This document shows, in pieces, positions 34,850-44,324 of a DNA stretch of 64,000 nucleotides (its first letter is position 1; each line of letters starts with the position of its first letter). The notes under the pieces were generated by a model. The model searched no databases. It worked only from the letters and a program-made list of their open reading frames with translations, and was not told the DNA's origin. Made by a program: the position numbers and the translations under genes. The stretch is from Psilocybe azurescens. Lineage: Eukaryota > Basidiomycota > Agaricomycetes > Agaricales > Agrocybaceae. The DNA lies in NCBI GenBank assembly GCA_023853785.1, contig JAJIRX010000624.1:1-64000 (forward strand). Reading direction: 5' to 3'.

Positions 34850-36394
34850 TGTACTTTGCAGTGCCCCCATATTCCATTGGACTCCAACGGACTTTCACCA
34901 GACCCAGCCAATTCCAATGGACAGTCCATTGGACGTCCAACAGATTCTGTTGGACTTGACAAAATTCTGCTACCAGTCAGAGTCCAGCCAAATTCCGGTC
35001 AAAGTCTGGTTGGGTCACTTCAAGACAGAAAACAGGTGGACTGGCTGGACTGTCCAGTCCGTTGGACTTCTGTTGGACTTCCAGTGGACTTCCACCGGAC
35101 TCTCAGCACTTAATTAGACCAGATCCAAGAGTGCTCTGTCTAGTAGATGTCCAGTGGACTGTCATTGGTTTAGTTGCAGACTTGGGAGGGGATTTAGGGA
35201 CAGTAGCAGTGTTCTTGGAAGCTTTGGGAGCCATATTAAGGAAGCTAGGTCACTAGGATAATACTTCAATCTTATCTTTAATTCATGTAACAATGTAATA
35301 TAATATATTGAAAACTATATACTACATTATTACCTACATGCAAAAAGAAGTAAAAATATATATAAAAAAGAAAGAAAGACTAAGAAAGGGGAGCAGGAGG
35401 GTACATTGGTGGTGTTGTGGTCATTGGCCATGTTGTCGTCCGTACGTGGTCCCTGTTGAGGTATGTGTCGGTGTTGTGGTTGGTTGTGCCCGCCTTCCGT
35501 ATGTGTCGGCATTGTTGTTGGCTGTACACGTTGTGGTACATGTCATGGTACATGTCCGTACCCATCGCTCACATTGTCTGTATGGTCATGGCACGCGGTC
35601 ATCCTCGCCTTCTCCCTTGTCGCCCTTGCAGTCCTCGCAGTCCACATCGCTCTTGTCCTGCCCATCCTGCTTGCCCTTGCCTTTGCCCTTGTCCTGCTCA
35701 TCCTGCTTGCCCTTGCCCTTGCCCTTGCCATCCAAGTTCATTCCAGCTTATTTCATTCAATAAGACTTTGTGAATTTCACTAAGTCCAACTTTAAATTCA
35801 CATGGAATGGAATCCAATTGGATTCCAACTGGAATACTTTAATCTTAGCTTATATTGATGTGACAATGTAATATAATATATTAAAAACTATATACTACAT
35901 GATTATATACAGGTAAAAATAAAATAAAAACATAATAAAAAAGAAACAAAAAAAGAAAAAGAAAGAAAAGAACAGAAAAAGGGGGCGGAGGGTACATTGG
36001 TGGTGTTGTTGTCTGTGTTATTGATGTCATGGTCGGCAGTACCTGTCTTTGTATGTGCTGGTGTCAGTGTCGGGTGTTGTCATCGGCAGTACCCGCTGTG
36101 GTACGCCGTCAGTGTCATTGTTGGTGTCATTGTTGGTGTCATTGTTGGTGTCGTCCATACGGTCGTGCTATGCATCGCTGCCATCGTTGTGTGTTGTGGT
36201 CATCCCTGTTGTCCTCAATGTCACCATGGTGGTACATGTCGTCGTGGTCCATACCTGTTGTGGTATGTGTCAGTGTCATCGCGTGTCAGTGTTGTTGTCG
36301 GCCCTGTCGTCCTGGCCTTTGCTGTTGCTGTGGTGGCATCCGTCAGTGCCATCGTTGTGGAGTTGTCCTTGTCCTTGCCCTCACCCTTTGCCTT

Positions 36395-36615
36395 CCTTGT
36401 CCTTGTCCTTGTCCTTGTCCTTGTCCTTGTCCTTGTCCTTGTCCTTGTCCTTGTCCTTGTCCTTGTCCTTGTCCTTGTCCTTGTCCTTGTCCTTGTCCTT
36501 GTCCTTGTCCTTGTCCTTGTCCTTGTCCTTGTCCTTGTCCTTGTCCTTGTCCTTGTCCTTGTCCTTGTCCTTGTCCTTGTCCTTGTCCTTGTCCTTGTCC
36601 TTGTCCTTGTCCTTG
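36395..36615. repeat. (TTGTCC)n hexanucleotide tract, about 37 units
   Basis: An almost pure run of the hexamer over about 220 bp. Flanking sequence up to 36730 has decayed variants (TTGCCC). Because the unit is 6 bp with no stop in any frame, all six frames are open and encode two-residue repeats (for example Leu-Val, Cys-Pro, Asp-Lys, Gly-Gln). Confidence 0.95.
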
Positions 36616-37144
36616 CCCTTGCCCTTGCCTCCATCCTTGTTCTTGCTGCCGTCCTTTCCCTTGCTGCCGTCCTTGCCCTTGCTGCAGTCCTTGCCCTTTC
36701 CACTGTCCTTGCCCTTGCCGCTGTACTCGCTCTTGCCGCTGTCCTCGCCCACGTCCTGGTCCACAACGGTGTCTTGGTCCTCGCCGTCGCAATCCTGGTC
36801 CTAGCCGTCACCCTCAGCGGTCCTCATCATGGTCCTCGTCCACGTCCTTGTTGTTGCTGTCACAGTCGCCCTTGTCCGCGACCTTGTTGTCGCTGTTGTC
36901 CTCGTTGGTGTGGCCATTGCGGTTGTTCTCGTCCTCTGTTGCGTTGGGTTGGCTCTTGCCTGGCTCTGACCGATGAGGCAGTGGTGGTGGTGGAAGGAAA
37001 AGGGTGGGGGTCGGAATCAACAATGGACTGACGTGGCATCAACATGTCACATGCACGTTGTTGTTTGGCCCATGCCAAGCAGTGCCAAGAATTTAGGCTG
37101 CATCAGTATCTATTTAACTAATTTTTTTATTTTCCATAAGCATT

Positions 37145-37222
37145 TGTGGCTGAGTTGGTTTATTCTGCTTGTGTTCAGTGTTCTCTGATGCCTGAGTTCA
37201 ATTTTGTTTCTGTCTTTTTTTT
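37145..37222 (+). ncRNA. tRNA-like SINE head T2 (Pol III promoter-like)
   Basis: A-box TGGCTGAGTTGG (37147-37158) fits the Pol III consensus exactly; a weaker B-box AGTTCAATTTT follows at 37195 and an 8-T terminator at 37215. It is similar in sequence to T1 but on the opposite strand, and the two point away from each other. Confidence 0.55.
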
Positions 37223-37453
37223 CTATACTAGTATAAATTATAATAAAAGGACATTAAAGACCTCAAATAACCCTCTGCTTGCTGTCTGTTGGACTTCCAT
37301 TGGAATTCCATTGGACTTGTCCACTGGAATTCCAATAGTCATGTCCAGTGTGATTCCGATAGACTTCCATTGGACTTCTGTTGGTCCTGTCTGGTCATTT
37401 CCAGTGGACTTTGACTGCTGGTTTGGCATTATTCCTGTGGACAGTCCACCCAG

Positions 37454-39374
37454 TGAAAGGGTGTAAACCATTCTGAGCTTATAATTCATAGTGAAATACA
37501 GTGGCCCTTATTTTTGACGGTTATCTGTAATAAACTAGTACATTATACTAGTGAAGGGTAGGAGATACGCCAGATTATTAGGCTTTGAGGCTTTACTTCC
37601 CAGTGGTCCAACAAGAGTAATAGACTTTACAAACTAACTAAATTGTAGTGTGGCCTATTAATCAGTGCTACAAATCAAAGACTACCTTTAGTTTTCTACA
37701 CAGCTATCAAATCAGCCCTAACCGAGTGCCTGAGGTGATCGCCTCGCACCATTGATCATGCTATTAGTCCCATGCAAGGAAGAAACTCCCAAGAGGTAAC
37801 CTTGGCTCTTACAAGGGGTAAAACCCATCAGTCCCTTACCAAGTGATTGCCAAGTAACAGAAACCTTATTAATTAGCAAAAGTGATCACTGTGTCCAGGC
37901 CTCACAAAGGCTGTTCACTAAAATAGGCAATCAACTGCTCAGGGATCAGACATCACTGCACCACACAAGGGATCACCCCATGGACCGAATGTATTGGCAA
38001 TTGAAATCTTGTGTACAACTCAGCATATGGTGGTCTACTAGATCCAACTATAAAAACTTGTAATTTGCAATGCAGCCAACGTGGAGTGAGCGATCACCCA
38101 ACCAGCGATCACCACACAATACTAGAGGTAACTTGCCTCATGATAAGGGCACCTGCTGTTCCAGGAGGTCCTAAACCAATAGCAACTGTGCTTGGGAACC
38201 TTGGTAGGGTTTCCTAGGAAATATACCCCTAAGCAATCTAGTCCTGACATGCCTTAACCACAGAGCCATCTGCTAAAATAAGTTGGGTGATTGCTACTCA
38301 AGGAGGCACTGCCACATGGACAACCATGTTATCTTCAAATAAGTGCTGTAGCCCAGGCAAACTAGTACTTTCCATTATTATAATTGGTGCAGCAAAGGCT
38401 AGGCAGCATGCAGTCCATTTCCTTTCTTTTCTCTTAGCCTCTTTCAATTATCACAAGCTAAAGTATCTATTTAGTCTATAAAAACAGCCCTGTATCTTAG
38501 AATAGGAACCAAGTAATCTACACCCCAGATTTGATATCAGAATTTACTCCGAATAAGAATTCTAGTGTTAACACTTTGAGGACTAGTGATTTGTGTGATA
38601 AGAGATCAAACACTACAGTTCACCTTAAGCAATTAGGTGCTACCTGGTTTTGTGAGCGATCACCATTGTTATATTCAATGTCAGGTCTATTAGACTTGAT
38701 AAGCAGGCTTTTATAAGTCATCTGTGGACTGCCCTGGGGATTGTTAAGTACGGGTTGGAACCCTATACGGCTAGCAATTGCTCATAGTAACTAGGGACGA
38801 CTGTCAGAGAACTCCGACTGTTCAGAACATTGCCTATAGTAAGACTGCCCTGGGGATTATTAAGTACAGATGGGAACTCTATAAAGGCTAGTGATTGCTC
38901 ATAGTAACTAGGGACAACTGTCAGAGAAATCCAACTGTTTCAGGACATTGCCTATAGTAAACTAAGGACTGTGGACTAGTGTGCCCAGTTGCTTGTAGGA
39001 ACTAAGGATCTACTATGTGTTAATACAGGTGATCACTTATAGTGTTTGATAGTTGGAGTTTGGGTTTTATAAAGAGAACTGTTAAGTGTCCCGTGTACAC
39101 TCGCCTCCAAAAGCGATCCCCTTGATATTGGTGATTACCCTCACATAGAGATATTGCCCTTACTATTCCAGTGCCTTGTGTGTACTTGCCTGTAAAAGAG
39201 TTCTCTAGCTACTAGTGATTACCCTTGAGCGATCATCTAAGTCTGTACTCTGCTAAACTAGTTGTTGTAATAAGCCTTACAAACTTACCCTCCCAGATTG
39301 AACTGACCATTATAAATATTTGATTGGGTGTTGTGTATTGGGCAATTACAAGGACACCCGCACTAAACATCTCA
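37454..39374 (+). repeat. R1 repeat, complete copy R1c (1,921 bp)
   Basis: Bounded by TGAAAGGGTGTAAA and AAACATCTCA, so it has TG...CA ends like an LTR. It contains a near-perfect tandem duplication of about 119 bp (GACTGCCCTGGGGATT at 38725 and 38844), a TATAAA near 39068 and many GTGATCGC/GCGATCAC motifs. A 62-codon frame (38531-38716, DLCDKRS and LKQLGATWF) is shared with R1d and R1e. It sits inside E1; the bordering bases (CCAG left,CTGG right) are not a direct duplication. It may be a solo LTR or a non-autonomous retroelement. Confidence 0.85.
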
Positions 39375-40832
39375 CTGGACAGTCCATTGGACTTGTAGTC
39401 CAGTCGGACATTCACTGGAATCTCACTGGAATCTCACCGGAAATTTTCAGCAGTCCTAGACCAGAAAAATCCTCATTCTGAATAAAGAAAGTCCAATGGA
39501 GTCCAACCAGAGTCCAACCAAAAAATGGGGGCTGTGTAAAGACCTCATTGCTATGAGCAATTGCTAGCCTTATAGGGTTCCAACCCGTACTTAAAAATGC
39601 TCAGGGCAGTCTATGGATGACTTATAAAAGCCTGCTTATCAAGCCTCATAGATCTGACATTGAATATAACAATGTTGATTGCTCACGGAACCAGGTAGCA
39701 CCTAATTGCTTAAGGTGAACTGCAGTGTTTGATCTCTTATCACACAAATCACTAGTCTGCGAAGTATTAACACTGGAATTCTTATTCAGAGTAAATTCTG
39801 ATATCAAATCTGGGGTGTAGATTACTTGGTTCCTATTCAATAGATACAGTAGCTCAAAAAACCGTCCCAATGTTTGGCACTTTCTCACTAATTGTTTAAT
39901 AACTTGGGAAATAAATTATGTAAAAGTCTGAAAATATTATATGTTATAGTTTAACATGTGACTAACATATTTCTTACCAAGGTCACATAATTTTAACAAA
40001 AACTGATTAAGTAATGGAATTTACAAAATAATAAAACATTGGGACAGTTTTTGACCCTATAAAATAATAGCTTTACATGCTTGTAGAAAGCCAAATTGCT
40101 TTGTATAAATTGTGAGAAAATTAAACAAGGTCATGTGACACTATTTGTACACATTTGCAATGTTGAATTCAAGTTCAACCATCTTTCTCTTTAACCACCA
40201 CATCATGAAGCCTGCAACACCTTCTCAGTACAATTCTGTCCTCAATCTTCTTGAAAAAGGCTATTCTCTTTGTCAAATAGAGTCTAAAACTGGTTTGGGA
40301 AAGTCTACTCTCTAGGGGCCCCAGGAGGTCAGAAATTCCGCCGTCCAAAAGGCTAATTTTCTGACTCCATAAGGAGATAATTCCGCCACTAAGAGACAGA
40401 AAGAAAGGGCGGAATGAGGTCGGAAATACATCCACGAAATTGAACGTTTCCTACCCTTCCTTTTTTGGGACTGACCCTGTCGTAAGGAGTGAAAATTCCG
40501 AGCTTTAGAGATAGAAAAAAGCTAAAAAAAGGTCTTATTATACGACATAGAAAGTCAAAAATCAGTACTCAATAAATCAAGATGATCTGAAAATGAGCGG
40601 TTAAAAGGTTCTTTTTAAGACCTAAAATGTTGGAAAAATAGTACTCAGCAAATGAGGAAGGTCTGAAAATGAGCATTTCTTACACCGTTTGGAAGGCCAA
40701 AAATCACAACTTTATTGAAGGAAAGATATCCAGATTTTACCATTTTTATCACACTTAAAATGCAGAAAATTACAATCTAACATGTATGGAAATCACATTT
40801 ATTAATAATATCATGACTACGAGATCTGATCT

Positions 40833-41917
40833 TCACAGATCGTCGAGATACATATCAGGGTCAAATGGTACTTCACCCTGGGAGTCCGAAATCTCGTCAG
40901 AACTGGCATTGGGGATTGTAGCATTTGTTCCATCATTGGCAATACATCGGTGGTAGGCTCGGATATGTTTGTGGTGACGTTTGATGTACTCTTCGATAGG
41001 CCAATTATGTGCAAACCTTTTCAGGTATGGTTGTCTATCCCTGGCCTCGAGTACGACTTAATAACAGTAACATAAAAAGATGAAAAATAAGGCTTACCAA
41101 ATGGAAGATCTTTGCTAACTTGTTCTTGTCCTGGTGTGCCCAACGTACCACATAATCAAGGCCTGCTCGATTGAGCACATCTTTTATGGTACGCTGTAGT
41201 GTATCAATGAGTAACCTTGTATTAAGAAATTATTACGGTACTTACACGGATGGACAAAAACCTAATTCGATCATTAGCTAATCCCATGTCTTCCTGTAAT
41301 TTAATACGTCTTCCTTCGGGACGGGGGGATCAGCGCTGGCTGTGTCATGGGCTGGTTTGGGCGGGATGTATCGTACTGAACCCTAAGACTTTGTACTTCA
41401 GCTATATGAATCGTAAATCAGTCAAAAGAAACTAGGCTGACATGATACAACAATTACATACCCAATAAACGATCCCTCTCCTCTCGAATCCGCTGCAGTT
41501 CACCAAGCTGATCATTTGCATTTGTGTCGGAGGAGTCACCATTCGGCTTCGGAACTGTTGCAAGAAGTCAATTGAGCATTGATTTCTTGTAGAGCAGGAC
41601 CAGATGAACCACTAGTGTCCCTGTTGTGGACACCTAACGGCTCATTGGTAGACATAGCCAATGTGCCACTTGGGTCCTGACAATGGCCTTGACCTTGAAC
41701 ACGATTAAGCAGTCAGAATTGAACAAGTAGGACAATCACCATACTCACCAGTCCCAGAGCCTGTAGGTATGTTAACCCTCTTACGACCACGGGGTGCCAA
41801 AGGTTGAATGGGGTGAAGTGCTTGTGCAGCATTGGCTTCAGCATTTTGATTTTGATTGGTGGCGGAGCGGCCATCATTCGGACGTGCAGAAGATAGACGT
41901 GCAGATGTGCAAGGCAT
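40833..41917 (-). CDS. Second CACTA gene, spliced, unknown function
   Basis: Minus-strand gene starting at the ATG at 41917 (MPCTSARLSSARPNDGRS), with visible introns (for example GTGAGT after GTNIPTGSGT-like sequence near 41747, GTATGT near 41460, GTAAGT at 41245). Exons include a coiled-coil-like piece (LGELQRIREERDRLLG), RRIKLQEDMGLANDRI (41246 on), RTIKDVLNRAGLDYVVRW (41098-41193), and a last exon 40833-41045 (ARDRQPYLKRFAHNWPIEEY, then Asp-rich C terminus). The PYLKRF..NW pattern resembles hypothetical proteins frequent in mushroom genomes. One frame change near 41330 could be a frameshift. Its position opposite the transposase suggests the DNA-binding accessory (TnpA-like) role known in CACTA elements; that is inference. 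Confidence 0.5.
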
Positions 41918-42259
41918 GATATATAATGACAGAGAGCAGACTTAGACAATGAGGCAAAAAATTTTGAATCCGGGTCGCATGCACAGATTTAAGTTAAATA
42001 AATACAGAAGATACTATACATTTTCCAGAACATTCGCTTGCTTCCACACGTTTCCATCCATTAGCAAAAGCAGAAATATCCCCATCTGCAATAAATACAT
42101 AAGTTTACACAAACTAAGCACCGTGTTTGCCGTTAATCCATATGGCAGCAAATTGGGTGTGGTAACATTCTGTGATACAATTAGCTTTGGCTCAAATTCA
42201 CTACAATTCAACGTACCTCCAGCTTAAGATCACACGCACACACTTGTAGTTGTTGTTTT

Positions 42260-43662
42260 CGATGATGGCTTTCACAACATTGTTGGCAAGGTAGAGCAAG
42301 CGTGCGGCATCACCCTCTGGGTTTCGGACTCGGACGTTCGAGGGAAGGGAAGCAATCCAGCGAATCATGGCCTGCACACCTGCATGGTGGTGACCATGAC
42401 TGCCTCGAGGGGGCCCGAACACCTGCTCCATCGCTGCGAAGCGGGATGACATACCCTGTCGTGGAGCAGTTCGTGTTGGTCACGATGAAGCCCGACTTGA
42501 GCGGCAGTGAGAACAGCGTCTGCTGCTGCGGGATGATGGCGAGGTGGCCTATGTGAGACAATGAGTGGGACTTGCGGGTCCCAGTGGAAGTTCTTCACAT
42601 TGGAGAAGACGGCGAGAACAGCACCTGCTGCTGCGGGATGATGGCGAGGTGGCCCATGTTCACAAGCGAGACGATGGCGAGGTGGCCTGTGTTCACGAAG
42701 CGAGACGATGAGCTGAACGTACAGGTCCCGGCGGAAGTTCTGCGCATTGTGGAAGACGGCGAGAACAGCGCCTGCTGCTGCAGGATGACGGCGAGTTCAC
42801 GAGCGAGATGATGAGCGGGACGTACAGGTCCCGGCGGAAGTTCTTCGCATTGTGGAAGACGGCGAGAACAGCGCCTGCTGCTGCAGGATGACGGTGAGTT
42901 CACGAAGCGAGACGATGAGCGGGACGTACAGGTCCTGGCGGAAGTTCTTCGCATTGTGGAAGACGGCGAAAACAGCGCCTGCTGCTGCGGGATGATGATG
43001 AGGTGGCCCGTGTTCACGAGCGAGACGATGAGTGGAACGTGCGGGTCCCAGTGGAAGTTCTTCGCATTGGAGAAGACGGCGAGAACAGCGCCTACTGCTG
43101 CAGGATGACGGCGAGTTCACGAGTGAGACGATGAGCGGGATGTACAGGTCCCAGCGGAAGTTCTTTGCATTGGAGAAGACGGCGAGAACAGCACCTGCTG
43201 CTGCAGGATGACAGCGAGTTCACGAGCGAGACGATGAGCGGGACGTGCAGGTCCCGGGCGGAAGTTCTTCGCGTTGGAGAAGACAGCGAGATCCTCAGCT
43301 CTGAACGCCTCCTCTAATCAAAACGGAAACGGAAACGGAGTTAACGAGTCAACATCCAGCATACTCAAGGAAGACTCACCCCAGCGACATCCGCATCCAA
43401 GCCCTAAAAGACCATCTTGCACTCCCGCACCACGACCTCCCTGCACCGCCCTGCGGGACCGGCATGCTCTGCTTCCAGTTGACCGCGAGCCTGTACGGCT
43501 TGCCCGCACTGCGCAGGCTCATGCCGAGCGCATCGACGACGAACCACGGGTGCACGGACAGCAGCGTGACGAAGTGCTGCCCCACAGTGTCCTTCGCCCC
43601 GAGCACGCCCCCACCTTGATCGGCGCCGACGGATGCTGCACGCCGTGCGTGGATGCTTAGCG
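42260..43662 (-). pseudogene. HOM2-like: Captured aspartate-semialdehyde dehydrogenase gene fragment
   Basis: On the minus strand: GVLGAKDTVGQ (NADP-binding start, about 43575-43608), HPWFVVDALGMSLRSAGKPY and AVNWKQS (43480-43570), VVRECK, LDADVAG (to about 43390) and a GTGAGT intron donor, then AVFSNAKNFR-type and DLYVPLIVSL repeats, and finally the catalytic-Cys region TNTNCSTTGYVIPL (about 42455-42500) and EQVFGPLEAVMVTTMQ-like sequence with frameshifts. These are the diagnostic blocks of aspartate-semialdehyde dehydrogenase, the second step of threonine/methionine synthesis. Stops and frameshifts exclude function. It lies wholly inside the CACTA element. Confidence 0.85.
42560..43290 (-). 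repeat. Tandem array of a 103 bp dehydrogenase segment
   Basis: The segment specifying SNAKNFRRDLYVPLIVSLVN and its 3' neighbour is repeated seven times. GAAGTTCT marks occur at about 42587, 42735, 42837, 42941, 43054, 43157 and 43261, giving spacings of 148, 102, 104, 113, 103 and 104 bp. The longer spacings keep the extra GGCCACCTC piece of the real gene. Confidence 0.9.
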
Positions 43663-43985
43663 GTGAATGAAGATCTAAAAGAGGGCGAGTCAGTGACCAG
43701 TATTGTTGCAGGCAGGGACGTCGTGGGGAGAGCAGTGTCAGCGCCGTCTACTAGGAGATCGACATCGACGGTGCGATCGCCGTCTTTCTCTTCATCGGAC
43801 TCGTTCTCGCAAAGTCCGGCATGCGAGCCGCCGTAATAAAGGGAAGAAAGTGGAGAGGGGAAAGGGGAGAATGTAGAAGGAACTCGGAGACTTACGTTTT
43901 GTCGAGATTGGGTTTGAGCCTGGGACTGGGAGTGCACAGCGGTGGAGAAGGGAGAGTTTTGCTGGCCCTGAATTTCCACCTAAGA
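43663..43985 (-). other. Further captured-looking DNA upstream of the dehydrogenase piece
   Basis: The minus strand holds an exon-like stretch ending in a GTAAGT donor near 43895 (FSTAVHSQSQAQTQSRQN before it). I cannot assign it to a family. GC content matches the dehydrogenase fragment and differs from the flanking element DNA. Confidence 0.35.
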
Positions 43986-44229
43986 TACGCTTAGCTTTGC
44001 AGTTAAGTATAGGAAGGCAATAGAATACGTTACCTCAGACCTCAAGAATGGTCTCCACAAGTATGAACTAACTGATGCAGAGTGGATGGTTTCAAAGACA
44101 CATTGAAGGTGAGAGATTCTTCGTTTACTTGCGATTATCGTTTCAGTCTCACAGTCACGTGACAATAACAATCGTGACACCGTGCTTAGAAATTAGAGTC
44201 CATTAAATCTCCGATTTAGATCCCGCACC

Positions 44230-44237
44230 TATATATA
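44230..44237 (+). promoter_or_regulatory. TATA-like box of the CACTA transposase gene
   Basis: CTATATATAGC about 90 bp upstream of the ATG at 44325. Confidence 0.5.
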
Positions 44238-44324
44238 GCAATTGTGGTTTCCACAATTAATCTTTGATCGATAATCATTGATTCCCTTTCTTTCTCTAAC
44301 TCTGCCCAACTCTGCTTTAAATCT

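Larger units (their letters stand above)
34850..37453. repeat. E1 interior: decamer arm and two related GC/T-rich blocks
   Basis: 34855-35110 is dense in TTGGACTTCC / CCAGTGGACT variants. Two blocks start alike (ACAATGTAATATAATATATT at about 35289 and 35865, then GGGTACATTGGTGGTGTTG at 35398 and 35989), showing an internal duplication. 35,400-35,750 and 36,000-37,000 are T/G/C-rich, with runs open in many frames. I support no protein here. Confidence 0.6.
33535..39546. mobile_element. E-family element(s), copy E1, with nested R1 copies
   Basis: It begins GAGGTCTTTACC and ends TGTGTAAAGACCTC, an inverted terminal match of about 9-10 bp. Another internal terminus, CATTAAAGACCTC at about 37256, suggests that two E copies are joined. 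The arms are built from variants of a decamer-like unit AGTCCACTGG / CCAATGGACT. R1b (34257-34849) and R1c (37454-39374) are inserted in it. No transposase is seen, so it is non-autonomous. The right part (37265-37453 and 39375-39546) aligns with E2 at about 59255-59550, which lacks R1c. Confidence 0.7.

Noticed and set aside
35997..37031. A 344-codon open frame (Leu-Val repeats) and several equally long overlapping frames on both strands
   Set aside because: They arise from the stop-free hexamer tract and related T/G/C-rich repeats, are open in all frames, and no conserved domain or splice pattern supports a protein.
33883..37222. Canonical tRNA genes at T1 and T2
   Set aside because: A- and B-boxes are present but the acceptor and T-stems do not pair, so they are better called tRNA-derived SINE heads.
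37454..39374. R1 as a TIR DNA transposon
   Set aside because: Its ends share only TGA in inverted orientation and have a 4 bp duplication with TG...CA borders, which fits an LTR-type sequence better.
41949..42227. Plus-strand 92-codon ORF between the companion gene and the captured fragment
   Set aside because: It starts at the companion gene's 5' flank, has no matching domain, and the opposite frame is equally open.
43404..43979. 191-codon minus-strand ORF as an intact gene
   Set aside because: Its second half is the dehydrogenase fragment read in the wrong frame, and it crosses an intron donor near 43895.
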